From: Nocardioides yefusunii | GTDB lineage: Bacteria > Actinomycetota > Actinomycetes > Propionibacteriales > Nocardioidaceae | Reading direction: 5' to 3' | NCBI RefSeq assembly: GCF_004014875.1 | Contig: NZ_CP034929.1 | Location: 3,224,001 to 3,288,000, forward strand | DNA length: 64,000 nt | Shown here: in pieces, positions 8,802-17,027 of the stretch | How the letters are laid out: each line of letters begins with the position of its first letter | How positions within the stretch are numbered: the first letter of the stretch is position 1 | Position numbers and translations under genes: made by a program | Notes under the pieces: model-generated | Seen by the model: the letters and a program-made list of their open reading frames with translations, nothing else | What the model was told of the DNA's origin: nothing | The model's database searches: none

Positions 8802-8859
8802 CTCCCGGACGTCATAGGAATCGGGGCCTCTGGCCCACGATTCCTATGACGTCCGGGAG
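8802..8859. repeat. Long two-level palindrome, GACGTCAT family, copy 2
   Basis: The outer arms CTCCCGGACGTCATAGGAAT pair with their complement. The central 46 nt (8808-8853) are identical to copy 1 at 7824-7869, while the outer flanking bases differ from copy 1 yet still pair. That suggests compensatory conservation of the stem. Confidence 0.85.
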
Positions 8860-8886
8860 CGGAGCGACAGAGCCCGAAAACCAGCA

Positions 8887-8934
8887 GGACGTCATCACAT
8901 GTGGTCGCCATGGCGACCACATGTGATGACGTCC
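8887..8934. repeat. Perfect 48-bp palindrome with no loop
   Basis: The two 24-nt halves, 8887-8910 and 8911-8934, are exact reverse complements, centred on CGCCATGGCG. The outer GGACGTCAT matches the arms of the two neighbouring palindromes while the interior is different. It lies 24 nt past the end of the MTHFR-like gene. Termination is the simplest role. Confidence 0.85.
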
Positions 8935-8958
8935 GCGGGGGAAGCGTCGGGAAGCGCG

Positions 8959-9882
8959 TCAGCGCAGGTGAGCCATCCGCTCGCAGACCTCACGGGCGAG
9001 CTCCACCGACGCCTCGATCTCGGCCTTGCGGACCGCGACGGACTCGATGTTGAAGCCGATCGGCATGCCGAGGCGCGCGGAGAACGCGATGAGTTCGTCG
9101 GCGGTGTCCAAGCACTGCTCGTAGGAGCGAGCGAGGGTGTCCTCGGAGTGCTCGAGGTCGTTCTGCAGCCAGCGCGGCACCTTCACACCGAGCCAGTGCA
9201 GGAACTCCAACGTCTTCAGGGAGCCGCACACCGAGAGCGTGAAGATGATCGGGACCGGCTCCTCGCCACGCGCCTTCACGGCGTAGTGGTAGTCACTGAT
9301 CAGGTCCTTGGCGGCGTTGACGTCGTACACGACCTGGGTGACGAAGAACCCGACGCCGGCGTCCTGCTTGGCGAGGAGGCGCTCGTGCTCGTCGCCCTTG
9401 GCGAGGTGGCGTTCGGGGATCGCGACGGCACCGAGCAGCAGCTCGGGGCTGGTCTCACGCCACAGCTCCTGCGCCTTGGGCAGCGTCACCTGGACCTGCT
9501 TGTCGCGCGAGGACGCACCGACGAAGACGCTGAGGACCCGGTTGGTGTCCTGGGCGCCGAGCCAGGTGGTGAGGTGTTCGGGCTCGTACTTGCCGACGCA
9601 GCGGTAGACGACGACGGGCTTCTTCCAGCCCTCCAGTTCGTCGACGAACGCGGCCGGGTCGAGGGTCTCCATGAACGGGAAGGGGCGCTCGACGGGGTTG
9701 CGGTCGGATTCGTCGGTGATGTCGTAGACGATCAGGCCGTCGAGGTCGAGGGGCTCGAGACGCGCCATCGTGCGCTCGGCGACCTGCTGGACGCCCTCGG
9801 CGCTGGTGGTGGCGCGCGGGGGCGTCATGCCGAACAGCACCGCTCCGCCTCGACGCTCACTGATCCGCTGACGCAGGTCCAC
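8959..9882 (-). CDS. Methylenetetrahydrofolate reductase-like protein
   Basis: A 307-aa TIM-barrel-type protein resembling MetF-family reductases, which reduce 5,10-methylene-THF to 5-methyl-THF for methionine synthesis. Family-like segments are VLFGMTPPRATTSAEG near the start, LDGLIVYDITDES, VGFFVTQVVYDVNAAKDLI (FAD-barrel strand) and IPIIFTLSVCGS. Classical MetF landmarks are only partly recognisable, so this looks like one of the divergent actinobacterial MTHFR-like proteins and may not be the main reductase. I chose GTG 9882 because GAGGAGA lies 6 nt upstream; GTG 9888 would be too close to it. The gene stands alone. Confidence 0.6.
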   Translation of the reverse strand: MDLRQRISERRGGAVLFGMTPPRATTSAEGVQQVAERTMARLEPLDLDGLIVYDITDESDRNPVERPFPFMETLDPAAFVDELEGWKKPVVVYRCVGKYEPEHLTTWLGAQDTNRVLSVFVGASSRDKQVQVTLPKAQELWRETSPELLLGAVAIPERHLAKGDEHERLLAKQDAGVGFFVTQVVYDVNAAKDLISDYHYAVKARGEEPVPIIFTLSVCGSLKTLEFLHWLGVKVPRWLQNDLEHSEDTLARSYEQCLDTADELIAFSARLGMPIGFNIESVAVRKAEIEASVELAREVCERMAHLR

Positions 9883-10088
9883 GACCACTCTCCTCGTTCT
9901 CGTCGCCGTCCAGCCCTCCGCGTCCGAGTCACGGAGAGGTCACGACCGGGTCAAGTCTGGCACCGGCTGCATGAGCGGTCTCAATCGCTGGCCCGAAAGC
10001 CTTGCGCGACGTCGTCCCTGCGCGGGAGCGTGCGGACACCTCACCTATCCTTGGTCCCACACGCCGCACGAGCCCCTCGGGAGGTCCG

Positions 10089-10781
10089 ATGTTCGACGTC
10101 ACCCTGCGCGACGGGACACCGGCCATCGTCCTGCCCCTGCGCCGCGAGGACCGCGAGCGCCTGGTCGAAGGCTTCGAGGAACTCTCCGACGAGGCTCGCC
10201 GTCAGCGTTTCCTCACGCCCACCGCTCACCTGTCGGAGTCGATGCTCAACCACCTCGTCGACGACGTCGACTTCATCGACCACGTCGCGTTCGTCCTCGC
10301 GGTGGCCAACCCCGAGGACCCACAGACCTTCGACCCCGTCGCGATCGGGCGGATGGTGCGTTACGAGGACGTCCCCGAGGCCGCCGACGTGGCCGTCACC
10401 GTCAAGGACGCGCACCAGGGACGCGGCATCGCCTCGGCGCTGCTGGAGGTGCTGGCCGACCAGCGTCCCGAGGGCGTCACCCGAGTGGTCACCGAGGTCG
10501 TCGCCGGCAACGCCGCCTCGTTGGCGATGCTGCAGCGGCTGGGCCCGACGAAGGTCGAGGCCAACGGCTACGGCGCCTATGACGTCGAGGTCGAACTGTG
10601 GGTGGCTGGCGCGGTCGCGCCGGAGGCCGACGAGGCCCCGGCCGAGCTGCCGTCCGCGGGCATCCCGCTGGCACGCCCGCGCAGCAGCGAAGAGCACCGT
10701 CGTCGTCCCAGCATCGACCGCCGACGTCAGCAGGCCCTGCAGGCCCGCGACACCGTGTGCCCCTGGCTCACCCCTGCCTGA
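10089..10781 (+). CDS. GNAT-family N-acetyltransferase
   Basis: A 230-aa cytoplasmic protein. The GNAT acetyl-CoA-binding signature is seen as VAVTVKDAHQGRGIASALL (Q-G-R-G-I-A), followed by a strand-helix with GNAASLAMLQRLG. The last ~50 residues are Arg/Ser-rich and outside the fold. ATG 10089 is preceded by GGGAGG at good spacing. It resembles stand-alone GNATs rather than the fused cyclic-nucleotide-binding Pat form. The substrate is unknown. Confidence 0.85.
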   Translation: MFDVTLRDGTPAIVLPLRREDRERLVEGFEELSDEARRQRFLTPTAHLSESMLNHLVDDVDFIDHVAFVLAVANPEDPQTFDPVAIGRMVRYEDVPEAADVAVTVKDAHQGRGIASALLEVLADQRPEGVTRVVTEVVAGNAASLAMLQRLGPTKVEANGYGAYDVEVELWVAGAVAPEADEAPAELPSAGIPLARPRSSEEHRRRPSIDRRRQQALQARDTVCPWLTPA

Positions 10782-10806
10782 GACGACCGAGCATCGCGGA
10801 CGCGAG

Positions 10807-10838
10807 AGGCCCCGCACACCTCACGGTGTGCGGGGCCT
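10807..10838. terminator. Bidirectional terminator between convergent genes
   Basis: A perfect 14-bp stem (AGGCCCCGCACACC with its complement) and loop TCAC lie between the GNAT gene (+) and the MFS gene (-). Confidence 0.8.
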
Positions 10839-10860
10839 CGTCACGTGGGACGGATGCAGA

Positions 10861-12339
10861 TCAGTGAGCGCCGACCGCGACCTGGGTGGGGTCGAGGACG
10901 AGGTCCTTCTTCTGCGGGATCATGAGGAAGCAGAGGACCGCGCCGACGAACATCGCACCGGCACCGGCGAGGAAGACGACGGTGTAGCCCTCGACGAGGG
11001 CAGTCATCGGGTCGGCACCGCCGGCCAGGGCGTCCTCGGTCTTCGACAGCGACAGGGCGGTGAAGACGGCCACCGCGATGGATCCACCGATGTTCATCGC
11101 CGAGTTGGCGACGGCGGAGGCGACACCGGCGTCGTGCGGCTCGACACCGGCCAGGGCCAGGTTCTGCAGAGGGACGAAGATCAGCGAGAAGCCGAGCGCC
11201 ATGATCACGAGCGACGGGAAGACGTGCGTCCAGTAGCCGCCGTCAGCGGTGATGAAGGAGAGCACGACGAGGCCGGCGCCGGCCAGGGCCGCACCGAGGG
11301 TGAGGACGACGCGGGCGCCGAGGGCCTCGAACATCTTGGTGGCGATCGGGGCGGTGGCCATGATGACGACGGTCATCGCGACCGAGCCGAAGCCAGCACG
11401 CAGCGGGCCGAAGCCCATGACGATCTGGAAGTGGAACGTCAGGTAGAGCATCGCGCCGATCATGACGGCACCGATGATGGCCTGCAGCAGGAACGCGGCG
11501 CCCCGGACGCGGTCGGTGACGACGCGCAGCGGCAGCAGCGGGTTGGAGACCTTGGTCTGGGCGAACACGAACAGTGCGACCAGGACGACGCCGGCGGCGA
11601 TGAAGCCGAGGGTGTCGGTCTCGACCCAGCCGTGCTCGGCGCGGGAGAAGCCGTAGACCAGCGAGCCGAGGCCCAGGGTCACCAGGACGGCACCGACGAG
11701 GTCGTAGGTGTTGCGGCCCTCCGCGCGCGACTCGACCAGCAGCTTGGCGCCACCGATCACGCCGACGATGACGAAGAAGACGTTGACGAAGAGGCACCAG
11801 CGCCAGTCGGCGTACTGGGTGAGGGCACCACCGAGCAGCAGACCGAACGCGGCACCGGTTCCGGCGATGATGCCGAAGACGGCGAACGCGACGGTGCGCT
11901 CCTTGCCGGAGGAGAACAGGACGGTCAGCATCGCGAGCGCGGCCGGGGCGAGCACGGCGGCGAAGAGGCCCTGGAGGCCACGGGCGGCGATCAGTTCACC
12001 GGCGGAACCGGCGAGGCCACCCCACACGGAGGCGGCGCCGAAGCCGATCATGCCGACCATGAAGGAGCGCTTGCGTCCCCAGTAGTCGGCGATGCGGCCG
12101 CCGAGCAGCAGCAGCGAACCGAACGCGAGGGCGTAGGCGGTGATGATCCACTGACGCTGGTCGTCGGCCATGTTGAGGTCGGCCTGGGCCGACGGCAGGG
12201 CGATCGCGACGATCGTGGAGTCGAGGACGACCATCAGCTGGGTCAGACCGAGGACGACGAGGGCCCACCAGCGGGTCGAGGACGGGGCGTCGTTCACCTC
12301 CGCCGCGTCAGGGGTGGGCGTGCGTACTGCGTCGGACAT
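10861..12339 (-). CDS. MFS drug exporter, DHA2/EmrB-type (14 TM)
   Basis: A 492-aa integral membrane protein of the drug:H+ antiporter 2 family, about 14 helices. Motif C-like and family landmarks are LTQLMVVLDSTIVAIALPSA in helix 1 (with the D of motif D1), LLLLGGRIADYWGRKRSF (motif A), RGLQGLFAAVLAPAAL (motif B) and GLLLGGALTQ (motif C). ATG 12339 has GGAGG about 7 nt upstream. No regulator gene is adjacent. The substrate is unknown; members export quaternary ammonium compounds, dyes or antibiotics. Confidence 0.9.
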   Translation of the reverse strand: MSDAVRTPTPDAAEVNDAPSSTRWWALVVLGLTQLMVVLDSTIVAIALPSAQADLNMADDQRQWIITAYALAFGSLLLLGGRIADYWGRKRSFMVGMIGFGAASVWGGLAGSAGELIAARGLQGLFAAVLAPAALAMLTVLFSSGKERTVAFAVFGIIAGTGAAFGLLLGGALTQYADWRWCLFVNVFFVIVGVIGGAKLLVESRAEGRNTYDLVGAVLVTLGLGSLVYGFSRAEHGWVETDTLGFIAAGVVLVALFVFAQTKVSNPLLPLRVVTDRVRGAAFLLQAIIGAVMIGAMLYLTFHFQIVMGFGPLRAGFGSVAMTVVIMATAPIATKMFEALGARVVLTLGAALAGAGLVVLSFITADGGYWTHVFPSLVIMALGFSLIFVPLQNLALAGVEPHDAGVASAVANSAMNIGGSIAVAVFTALSLSKTEDALAGGADPMTALVEGYTVVFLAGAGAMFVGAVLCFLMIPQKKDLVLDPTQVAVGAH

Positions 12340-12552
12340 GCAGGAACCTCCGGGGTCCATGGGGGGAGCTGGAGGTTTCGAGCCTCGGACGCGAGGCGAA
12401 CGACGAGCGTTGTGTGGCCTCGGGCCACCCCGGCGTACAGAAACCGGGCAGACTGCCAATTCAACCGGAAATCAGGGAGGCACGGGGACGTGCGTCGTGG
12501 TGAGTCCGGACACACTGTCGCCGCGACAGGTCAGCGACGGGCCAGCGACGGG

Positions 12553-13323
12553 TCAGCGACGCGTCAGACGGCGCTTGACCCGAGCCACGAACGACGGCTT
12601 CGGCGACGTCGTCACGACGGGGTCCTCGGTCAGGTTCCACCACTGGTCGTGGGTGGTGACGGTGGAGGAGTCGGGCTTGTAGAACGGCTCGGTGAGCGAG
12701 AGGTGCGGACGCTCCCAGGCGATGTCACGACGCACCACCTTGGCCGGCGAACCGACCGCGATCACGTTGTTGGGGATCGAGCGCTTGAGCACCGAACCCA
12801 TGCCGACGACCGAGCCGGAGCCCACCTTCGCGCCGCCGAGCAGCACCGACCCCCACCCGAGCCAGACGTGGTCACCGACCCGGACCGTGCGGGCCGGGTT
12901 GACGCGCTCCCCGGTCCGGACGTCGAAGATCGGGTGACCGTCGTCGGTACGCAACTGCACCTGGGTGGCGATCATGACGTCCTTGCCGATGATCACCTTC
13001 GCGCCCTCGACCGCGGAGATCCCGACGACCTCGGTCATCGAGGTGTCGTCGCCGATCCGCACCACGGAGTCCTGGCCCACGCGGATGGTGGCCGCGAAGC
13101 CCCACTTCCCGCTGCCGATGACGCAGCGTCCGTCACTGCAGTCGAACTGCACGTGCAGCTTGCGCAGGTTGGGACGTCGCCCCACCTTGAGGACGTTGTT
13201 CGACCCCTTGAAGACGACGCTGACGCGGCCGGTGTGGACGAATCCGTCGGGAACGATGATGCGGTTTCCCCGGTCGTCCTCGTAGGGAGCCAAGGTGGTC
13301 ACGGTCTGCACGGTGTCGAGCAT
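12553..13323 (-). CDS. Left-handed beta-helix (hexapeptide repeat) acyltransferase
   Basis: A 256-aa protein. Hexapeptide-type repeats run from about residue 70 to 185, with IGDDTSMTEVVGISAVEGAKVIIG, then VRVGDHVWLGWGSVLLGGAKVGSGSVVGMGSV and the closing IAVGSPAKVVRRD, as in NodL/WbbJ-type O-acetyltransferases of surface polysaccharides. The catalytic His of the family would be TDDGHPIFD. The C-terminus is basic (RVKRRLTRR). Acetyl-CoA is the expected donor; the acceptor is unknown. Confidence 0.8.
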   Translation of the reverse strand: MLDTVQTVTTLAPYEDDRGNRIIVPDGFVHTGRVSVVFKGSNNVLKVGRRPNLRKLHVQFDCSDGRCVIGSGKWGFAATIRVGQDSVVRIGDDTSMTEVVGISAVEGAKVIIGKDVMIATQVQLRTDDGHPIFDVRTGERVNPARTVRVGDHVWLGWGSVLLGGAKVGSGSVVGMGSVLKRSIPNNVIAVGSPAKVVRRDIAWERPHLSLTEPFYKPDSSTVTTHDQWWNLTEDPVVTTSPKPSFVARVKRRLTRR

Positions 13324-13410
13324 AGGCGCGACCGGGTCTGACACCTCTCTGGACCTGCGGCACGACGCGGGAGCAGCATGGTTCCTCCGCCACCTGCCCC
13401 GAGGAGCGCC

Positions 13411-13854
13411 ATGGGAGAGATCCACGTCCACGCCTTCATGAGCCTCGACGGCGTCGTGGACACCCCGGCATGGTCGACGCGATCGGCCGACGACGACCCC
13501 GGCGCCCCGTTCTTCAACGACTCCACCAAGTTCGTCGTCTCCTCCACGCTCGGCATCGTGGAGGCCAACACCGCATGGGCCAACAGCACGGTGCTGGGCG
13601 CCTACGACCCGGCGACGATCCGTCGTGCGGCCGACGAGGTCGGGAACCTCTACGTCAGCGGCTCGGCGACGTTGGTGCGCGCGATGCTCGCCGACGGTCT
13701 CGTCGACGAACTCCATCTGTGCGTGTTCCCGACGGTGCGGGGTGGTGGGCCGCGGCTCTTTCCCGAGGGAGTTGACGCCTTCGACCTCGAACGCAGTGCG
13801 GCCGACGTCTACGACAACGGAGTGCTCTACCTGGGCTACCGACCCGGACGCTGA
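13411..13854 (+). CDS. Short RibD C-terminal / dihydrofolate reductase-like protein
   Basis: A 147-aa protein. The start HVHAFMSLDGVVDTP and the end ADEVGNLYVSGSATLVRAML..ELHLCVFPTVRGGGPRLFP match the RibD_C (YwjB/YyaP-like) family. Such proteins are usually about 180-200 aa; here the block between the N-terminal SLDG and the FVVSSTL strand is unusually short, lacking the segment that normally carries an R-T/G-Y motif. The cofactor site may therefore be incomplete. ATG 13411 follows GAGGAG. Confidence 0.7.
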   Translation: MGEIHVHAFMSLDGVVDTPAWSTRSADDDPGAPFFNDSTKFVVSSTLGIVEANTAWANSTVLGAYDPATIRRAADEVGNLYVSGSATLVRAMLADGLVDELHLCVFPTVRGGGPRLFPEGVDAFDLERSAADVYDNGVLYLGYRPGR

Positions 13855-13898
13855 TCTGCGCGGCGGTCCTGTGCGGCGGTCCGGGCCGGCGAGGCCTG

Positions 13899-14126
13899 CT
13901 ACTCGCCCGAGTGCTGACGCTCCAGGCTGATGCCCCACGCGACCGCCTTCGCGACGCCGCCGATCATCATCAGCATCGCGCCGACCGGGATCAGCACCGC
14001 CCCGAGCCATGCGGCGGAGTCAGCGACGATCAGGTGGATGCCCACCGCGACGGCGATCACGCCGGGGATGATCGCGATCATCGGTGCGGGAACGTTGAAC
14101 TGGTGCGGTATTGCGCCCTGGGCCAT
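13899..14126 (-). CDS. Small two-helix membrane protein
   Basis: 75 aa with two clear hydrophobic segments (about residues 16-35 and 42-64), ending in a charged tail (LERQHSGE). It has no recognised family. Similar small actinobacterial membrane proteins are common and uncharacterised. It converges with the RibD-like gene. Confidence 0.6.
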   Translation of the reverse strand: MAQGAIPHQFNVPAPMIAIIPGVIAVAVGIHLIVADSAAWLGAVLIPVGAMLMMIGGVAKAVAWGISLERQHSGE

Positions 14127-14227
14127 GCACCGAGCATGGCACCGGGACCCGCCGACGTCATCCGTCGAGGGGTCCCGGTGGGGGTCAAGTCGTCTCGCCG
14201 GTCACACCGCCGGGACGAACGACGGCG

Positions 14228-15538
14228 TCACTTCACGCAGCCGGGACGCTTCAGCGTGACGGTGCGGGAGGTGCTCAGACCCGAGTGCTTGACGGTGACG
14301 ACGGCCTTGAGCGTGGAGGACTTCTTCTTCAGCTTCTTCTTCAGCGTCGTCGCCTTCACCTTGATCGTGAACGGCGCCTTGGCGTCGGTGACGACCTTCT
14401 TGCCACCGGCCTTGAGGACGACCTTGGTGACGCCGCCCTTGGCGGTGGTGGCCTTGACGACGACCTTGCGGTTCTTCTTGGTGCCCGCACAGGTGGCGGC
14501 GACCTTCACGGCCTTGGCCTTCTTCGCCAGCTCGGCCTTGCGCTGGGCCAGGGTCGGCTTCGGGGTCGGCTTGAGGGTGGGCGTCGTCTCGGGCTTCGGG
14601 GTCGGCTCCGGCTCGACGCCGCGGAGGTCACGCACGACGCCTGCGACCAGCCCGGCGGTGGCCTTCATGCCCGCGCTGGAGGGGTGGAACGTGAACCCGT
14701 CGCCGCCGCCCTCCGGGTAGAGCCCGCGGATCCACTGTCGGCTGTCCCACTGACAGACGGTGTGGTCGAGCGCGCCGGGGATCAGACGCTGGTCGGCGAA
14801 CGCGACGTCGTTCTCGGCCGCGATCTCTGCGAGGAGATCGGAGAGACGGTCGATCTGGCCCTGGAGGTAGTTGGACTCCTCGGCCGTGACGAGGTCGAAG
14901 AAGTTCTGCGGGCAGCCGTCCTTCGGCAGGTAGATGCCGTAGCCCACCACCACGATGTCGGCCAGCGGAGCGAGTTCCTTGACCTTCTCGATGCCGGCAG
15001 TGAGGTCGGTGCGCAGCTGGGTGAACTCCCTCGCGAGCGGGTCAGTGCCAGCGGCAGGAACGCAGTCGCCCTTGACGCAATCCGTGGCGAGACCGACGAG
15101 CCCCATGTCATTGCCGCCGATGGTGCCGAACGTGACCAGCGTGGTCTTCTCGGTGATCGCGTCGAACTGGGCGTCGTTGTCGTACTCCCCGCGCCGCTGA
15201 GCCGTCGCGAGGTCCGCGACCACCGCGCCGCTGCACGAAGCGTCGGTGAAGGTGGAGACGTCGAGGTCGGCAGCCACCAGCGAGGGGAAGTTCTTGGTGC
15301 TCCGGTGACAGCCCGTGTCGTCGGAGCGTTCCGGTTGGATGCCGATTCCGGCGGTGAACGAATCACCGAGCGCGACGTAGACGTCCCCGTTGCCCTGGCC
15401 GGTCGGCTTGTCCCACACCGGGGTGTGCGCGACAGCGGGCAGCGCCGCCACGGCGACACCAGCGCCGAGGACGGCAGCCACGGCCCTTCCGATGCGGCGA
15501 CGTGAACGGCTGGCGACGGGAGCGCTTCGGTGCATCAT
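14228..15538 (-). CDS. Secreted SGNH/GDSL lipase with C-terminal Lys-rich extension
   Basis: A 436-aa exported esterase/lipase. The N-terminus RSRRRIGRAVAAVLGAG..ALPAVAHTP is a signal peptide. The SGNH blocks are ALGDSFTAG (block I nucleophile Ser), the block III Asn in TIGGNDMG, and FHPSSAGM (block V His, Asp absent just before). After about residue 290 there is a Pro/Thr/Lys-Pro linker (PEPTPKPETTPTLKPTPKP), then a Lys-rich Ig-like domain of about 100 aa. Many Cys in the catalytic part suggest disulfides, as in Streptomyces lipase. Likely extracellular or wall-bound. Confidence 0.85.
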   Translation of the reverse strand: MMHRSAPVASRSRRRIGRAVAAVLGAGVAVAALPAVAHTPVWDKPTGQGNGDVYVALGDSFTAGIGIQPERSDDTGCHRSTKNFPSLVAADLDVSTFTDASCSGAVVADLATAQRRGEYDNDAQFDAITEKTTLVTFGTIGGNDMGLVGLATDCVKGDCVPAAGTDPLAREFTQLRTDLTAGIEKVKELAPLADIVVVGYGIYLPKDGCPQNFFDLVTAEESNYLQGQIDRLSDLLAEIAAENDVAFADQRLIPGALDHTVCQWDSRQWIRGLYPEGGGDGFTFHPSSAGMKATAGLVAGVVRDLRGVEPEPTPKPETTPTLKPTPKPTLAQRKAELAKKAKAVKVAATCAGTKKNRKVVVKATTAKGGVTKVVLKAGGKKVVTDAKAPFTIKVKATTLKKKLKKKSSTLKAVVTVKHSGLSTSRTVTLKRPGCVK

Positions 15539-15600
15539 GTCCAGGAAACTACCAAGAACCGGACGCAGGCACGAGGGCCCGGTCGTGCGAGGCTGACGGC

Positions 15601-16113
15601 GTGGATCCCCTCTCCCCCGAGGCGCTGCGTGCGTCGTTCGTGAACTGCTCCAAGGGCGACGCCAAGCGGATGCCGGTGCCGTCTGAGGCAGCCCTGCCGC
15701 CTGCCTCCCGGTGGGCCGAGCTCGACTTCTTCGGCTGGCGCGACCCGGGCCACCCGCAGGCGGCGTGGATGGTGGTGGGGGGCGACGTCGTCGGGCAGGG
15801 CGAACCGGTCGGGATCGCGATGAAGGTGTCCTCCGCAGGCAGCGCTGGCCGCAAGAACATGTGCACGCTCTGCTTCACCACCCACTCCGCCTCCGACATG
15901 GCGTTGCTGGTCGCGCCGCTGGCCGGACCGTCGGGGCGCCGGGGCAACACCGTGGGCAACTACGTCTGCGCCGACCTTGCCTGCTCGCTCTACGCGCGCG
16001 GGCTGAAGCGTCCGGCCCGGGCGCAACCGCACGAGACGATCTCGGTGGAGGCGAAGGTGGAACGCCTCCGGGCCAACCTGGTTGCCTTCGTCCGACGCGT
16101 CGTCGCGGTCTGA
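15601..16113 (+). CDS. FBP-domain (treble-clef zinc finger) protein
   Basis: A 170-aa protein beginning at GTG (VDPLSPEALRASFVNCSKGDA). The C-terminal half has a CTLC pair after a GRKNM segment and a second pair in CADLAC, spaced as in the elongation-factor-G-binding FBP_C zinc-finger family (homologous to FusB-type ribosome rescue proteins). It may bind EF-G and influence fusidic acid tolerance; that is inference from the family. Confidence 0.75.
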   Translation: MDPLSPEALRASFVNCSKGDAKRMPVPSEAALPPASRWAELDFFGWRDPGHPQAAWMVVGGDVVGQGEPVGIAMKVSSAGSAGRKNMCTLCFTTHSASDMALLVAPLAGPSGRRGNTVGNYVCADLACSLYARGLKRPARAQPHETISVEAKVERLRANLVAFVRRVVAV

Positions 16114-16126
16114 CACACTTCGCCGC

Positions 16127-16516
16127 ATGTCACGACGAGCAGCGGGCACCAAGCGCTGGAATCGCATCCGCAAGCGCTGGGAGTCCTGGACCGGCAAGCG
16201 CTGGGCTCCCGCGGCGTACTCCAACGAGATGTCGCTGCTGCGTCAGCCTCACGACCCGGCCAAGGGCCCGGTGTTCACCCCGGAGCAACGTCAGTACCTG
16301 CTCGACCGCGTCGTCGCCCAGGAGTCACTGAAGGGCTGGGACGCCGTCCATCGGACCGCTCACACCGTGACGCTGCGGGGTCCTGCTGCGGGACCGTCAC
16401 TGCTCGGGCTGCTGACCCTCGGGACGCTCGCGCTGCTCGCGCCGGACGCGCGACGCCCTCGCCGCAAACTGCTCGGCATCGACGAGCAGGGCCACGTCTG
16501 GATCCGCGAGGCGTGA
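16127..16516 (+). CDS. Hypothetical basic protein with one hydrophobic stretch
   Basis: 129 aa. The N-terminus is Arg/Lys/Trp-rich (KRWNRIRKRWESWTGKRW). There is a hydrophobic stretch near residues 93-110 (LLGLLTLGTLALLAP), then a short tail ending VWIREA. No family is recognised. It starts 13 nt after the FBP gene, so the two are probably cotranscribed. Confidence 0.6.
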   Translation: MSRRAAGTKRWNRIRKRWESWTGKRWAPAAYSNEMSLLRQPHDPAKGPVFTPEQRQYLLDRVVAQESLKGWDAVHRTAHTVTLRGPAAGPSLLGLLTLGTLALLAPDARRPRRKLLGIDEQGHVWIREA

Positions 16517-16550
16517 CCGGCATCACCATGCCCGCCCTACGCTGCTGGAC

Positions 16551-16946
16551 ATGAGCTTCCTGTCCTCCTCTGCACGCGTCCTGCTCGGCGCCACCATGGT
16601 GTTCGCCGGCGTCACCCACCTGACCTCGCAGCGCGAGGAGTTCCAGGCCCAGGTCCCTGAATGGGTTCCCGTCGACGACGACCTCGTCGTCCTGGGCTCC
16701 GGCGTCGTCGAGATCGGCCTCGGCGCCGGTCTCGCGCTGCTGCCGAAGAAGAAGCGTCTCTTCGGCGGCCTGCTGGCGGCGTTCTTCGTCGCGATCTTCC
16801 CCGGCAACATCGGCCAGTACGTGGAGGGCACCGACGCGTTCGGCCTCGACACCGACCGCAAGCGTCTGGTGCGTCTGTTCTTCCAGCCCGTCCTGGTGCT
16901 GTGGGCGCTCTGGGCCGGAGGCCTCGTGGGTCGCAAGCGCGACTGA
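16551..16946 (+). CDS. DoxX-like membrane protein
   Basis: 131 aa with four predicted helices. VLLGATMVFAGVTHLTSQREEF at the start, VEIGLGAGLAL, and GGLLAAFFVAIFPGNIGQYVEG are characteristic of DoxX/YphA-type small membrane proteins. Roles suggested for the family include redox or membrane stress functions. A stem-loop follows immediately (16953-17007). Confidence 0.75.
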   Translation: MSFLSSSARVLLGATMVFAGVTHLTSQREEFQAQVPEWVPVDDDLVVLGSGVVEIGLGAGLALLPKKKRLFGGLLAAFFVAIFPGNIGQYVEGTDAFGLDTDRKRLVRLFFQPVLVLWALWAGGLVGRKRD

Positions 16947-16952
16947 CGCCGA

Positions 16953-17007
16953 ACCCCACCGGTTTGGGTCGTGATTCTTGCGAATCAACGACCCAAACCG
17001 GTGGGGT
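16953..17007. repeat. Two-level palindrome, CCCCACCGG family, copy 1
   Basis: The outer arms start ACCCCACCGGTTTGGGTCG and pair with the mirror sequence. The inner stem TGATTC / GAATCA closes a 4-nt loop, and one A is bulged. It sits between the convergent DoxX and SRPBCC genes, so termination on both strands is likely. Its outer arm resembles 29435-29493. Confidence 0.85.
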
Positions 17008-17027
17008 CTGCGTGGTCCGGGCGGCGC

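Noticed and set aside
8899..13341. Plus-strand open frame of 1480 codons
   Set aside because: It lies antisense to the MTHFR-like, MFS and hexapeptide genes and is composed of Asp/His/Gly/Arg-rich low-complexity sequence typical of high-GC antisense frames.
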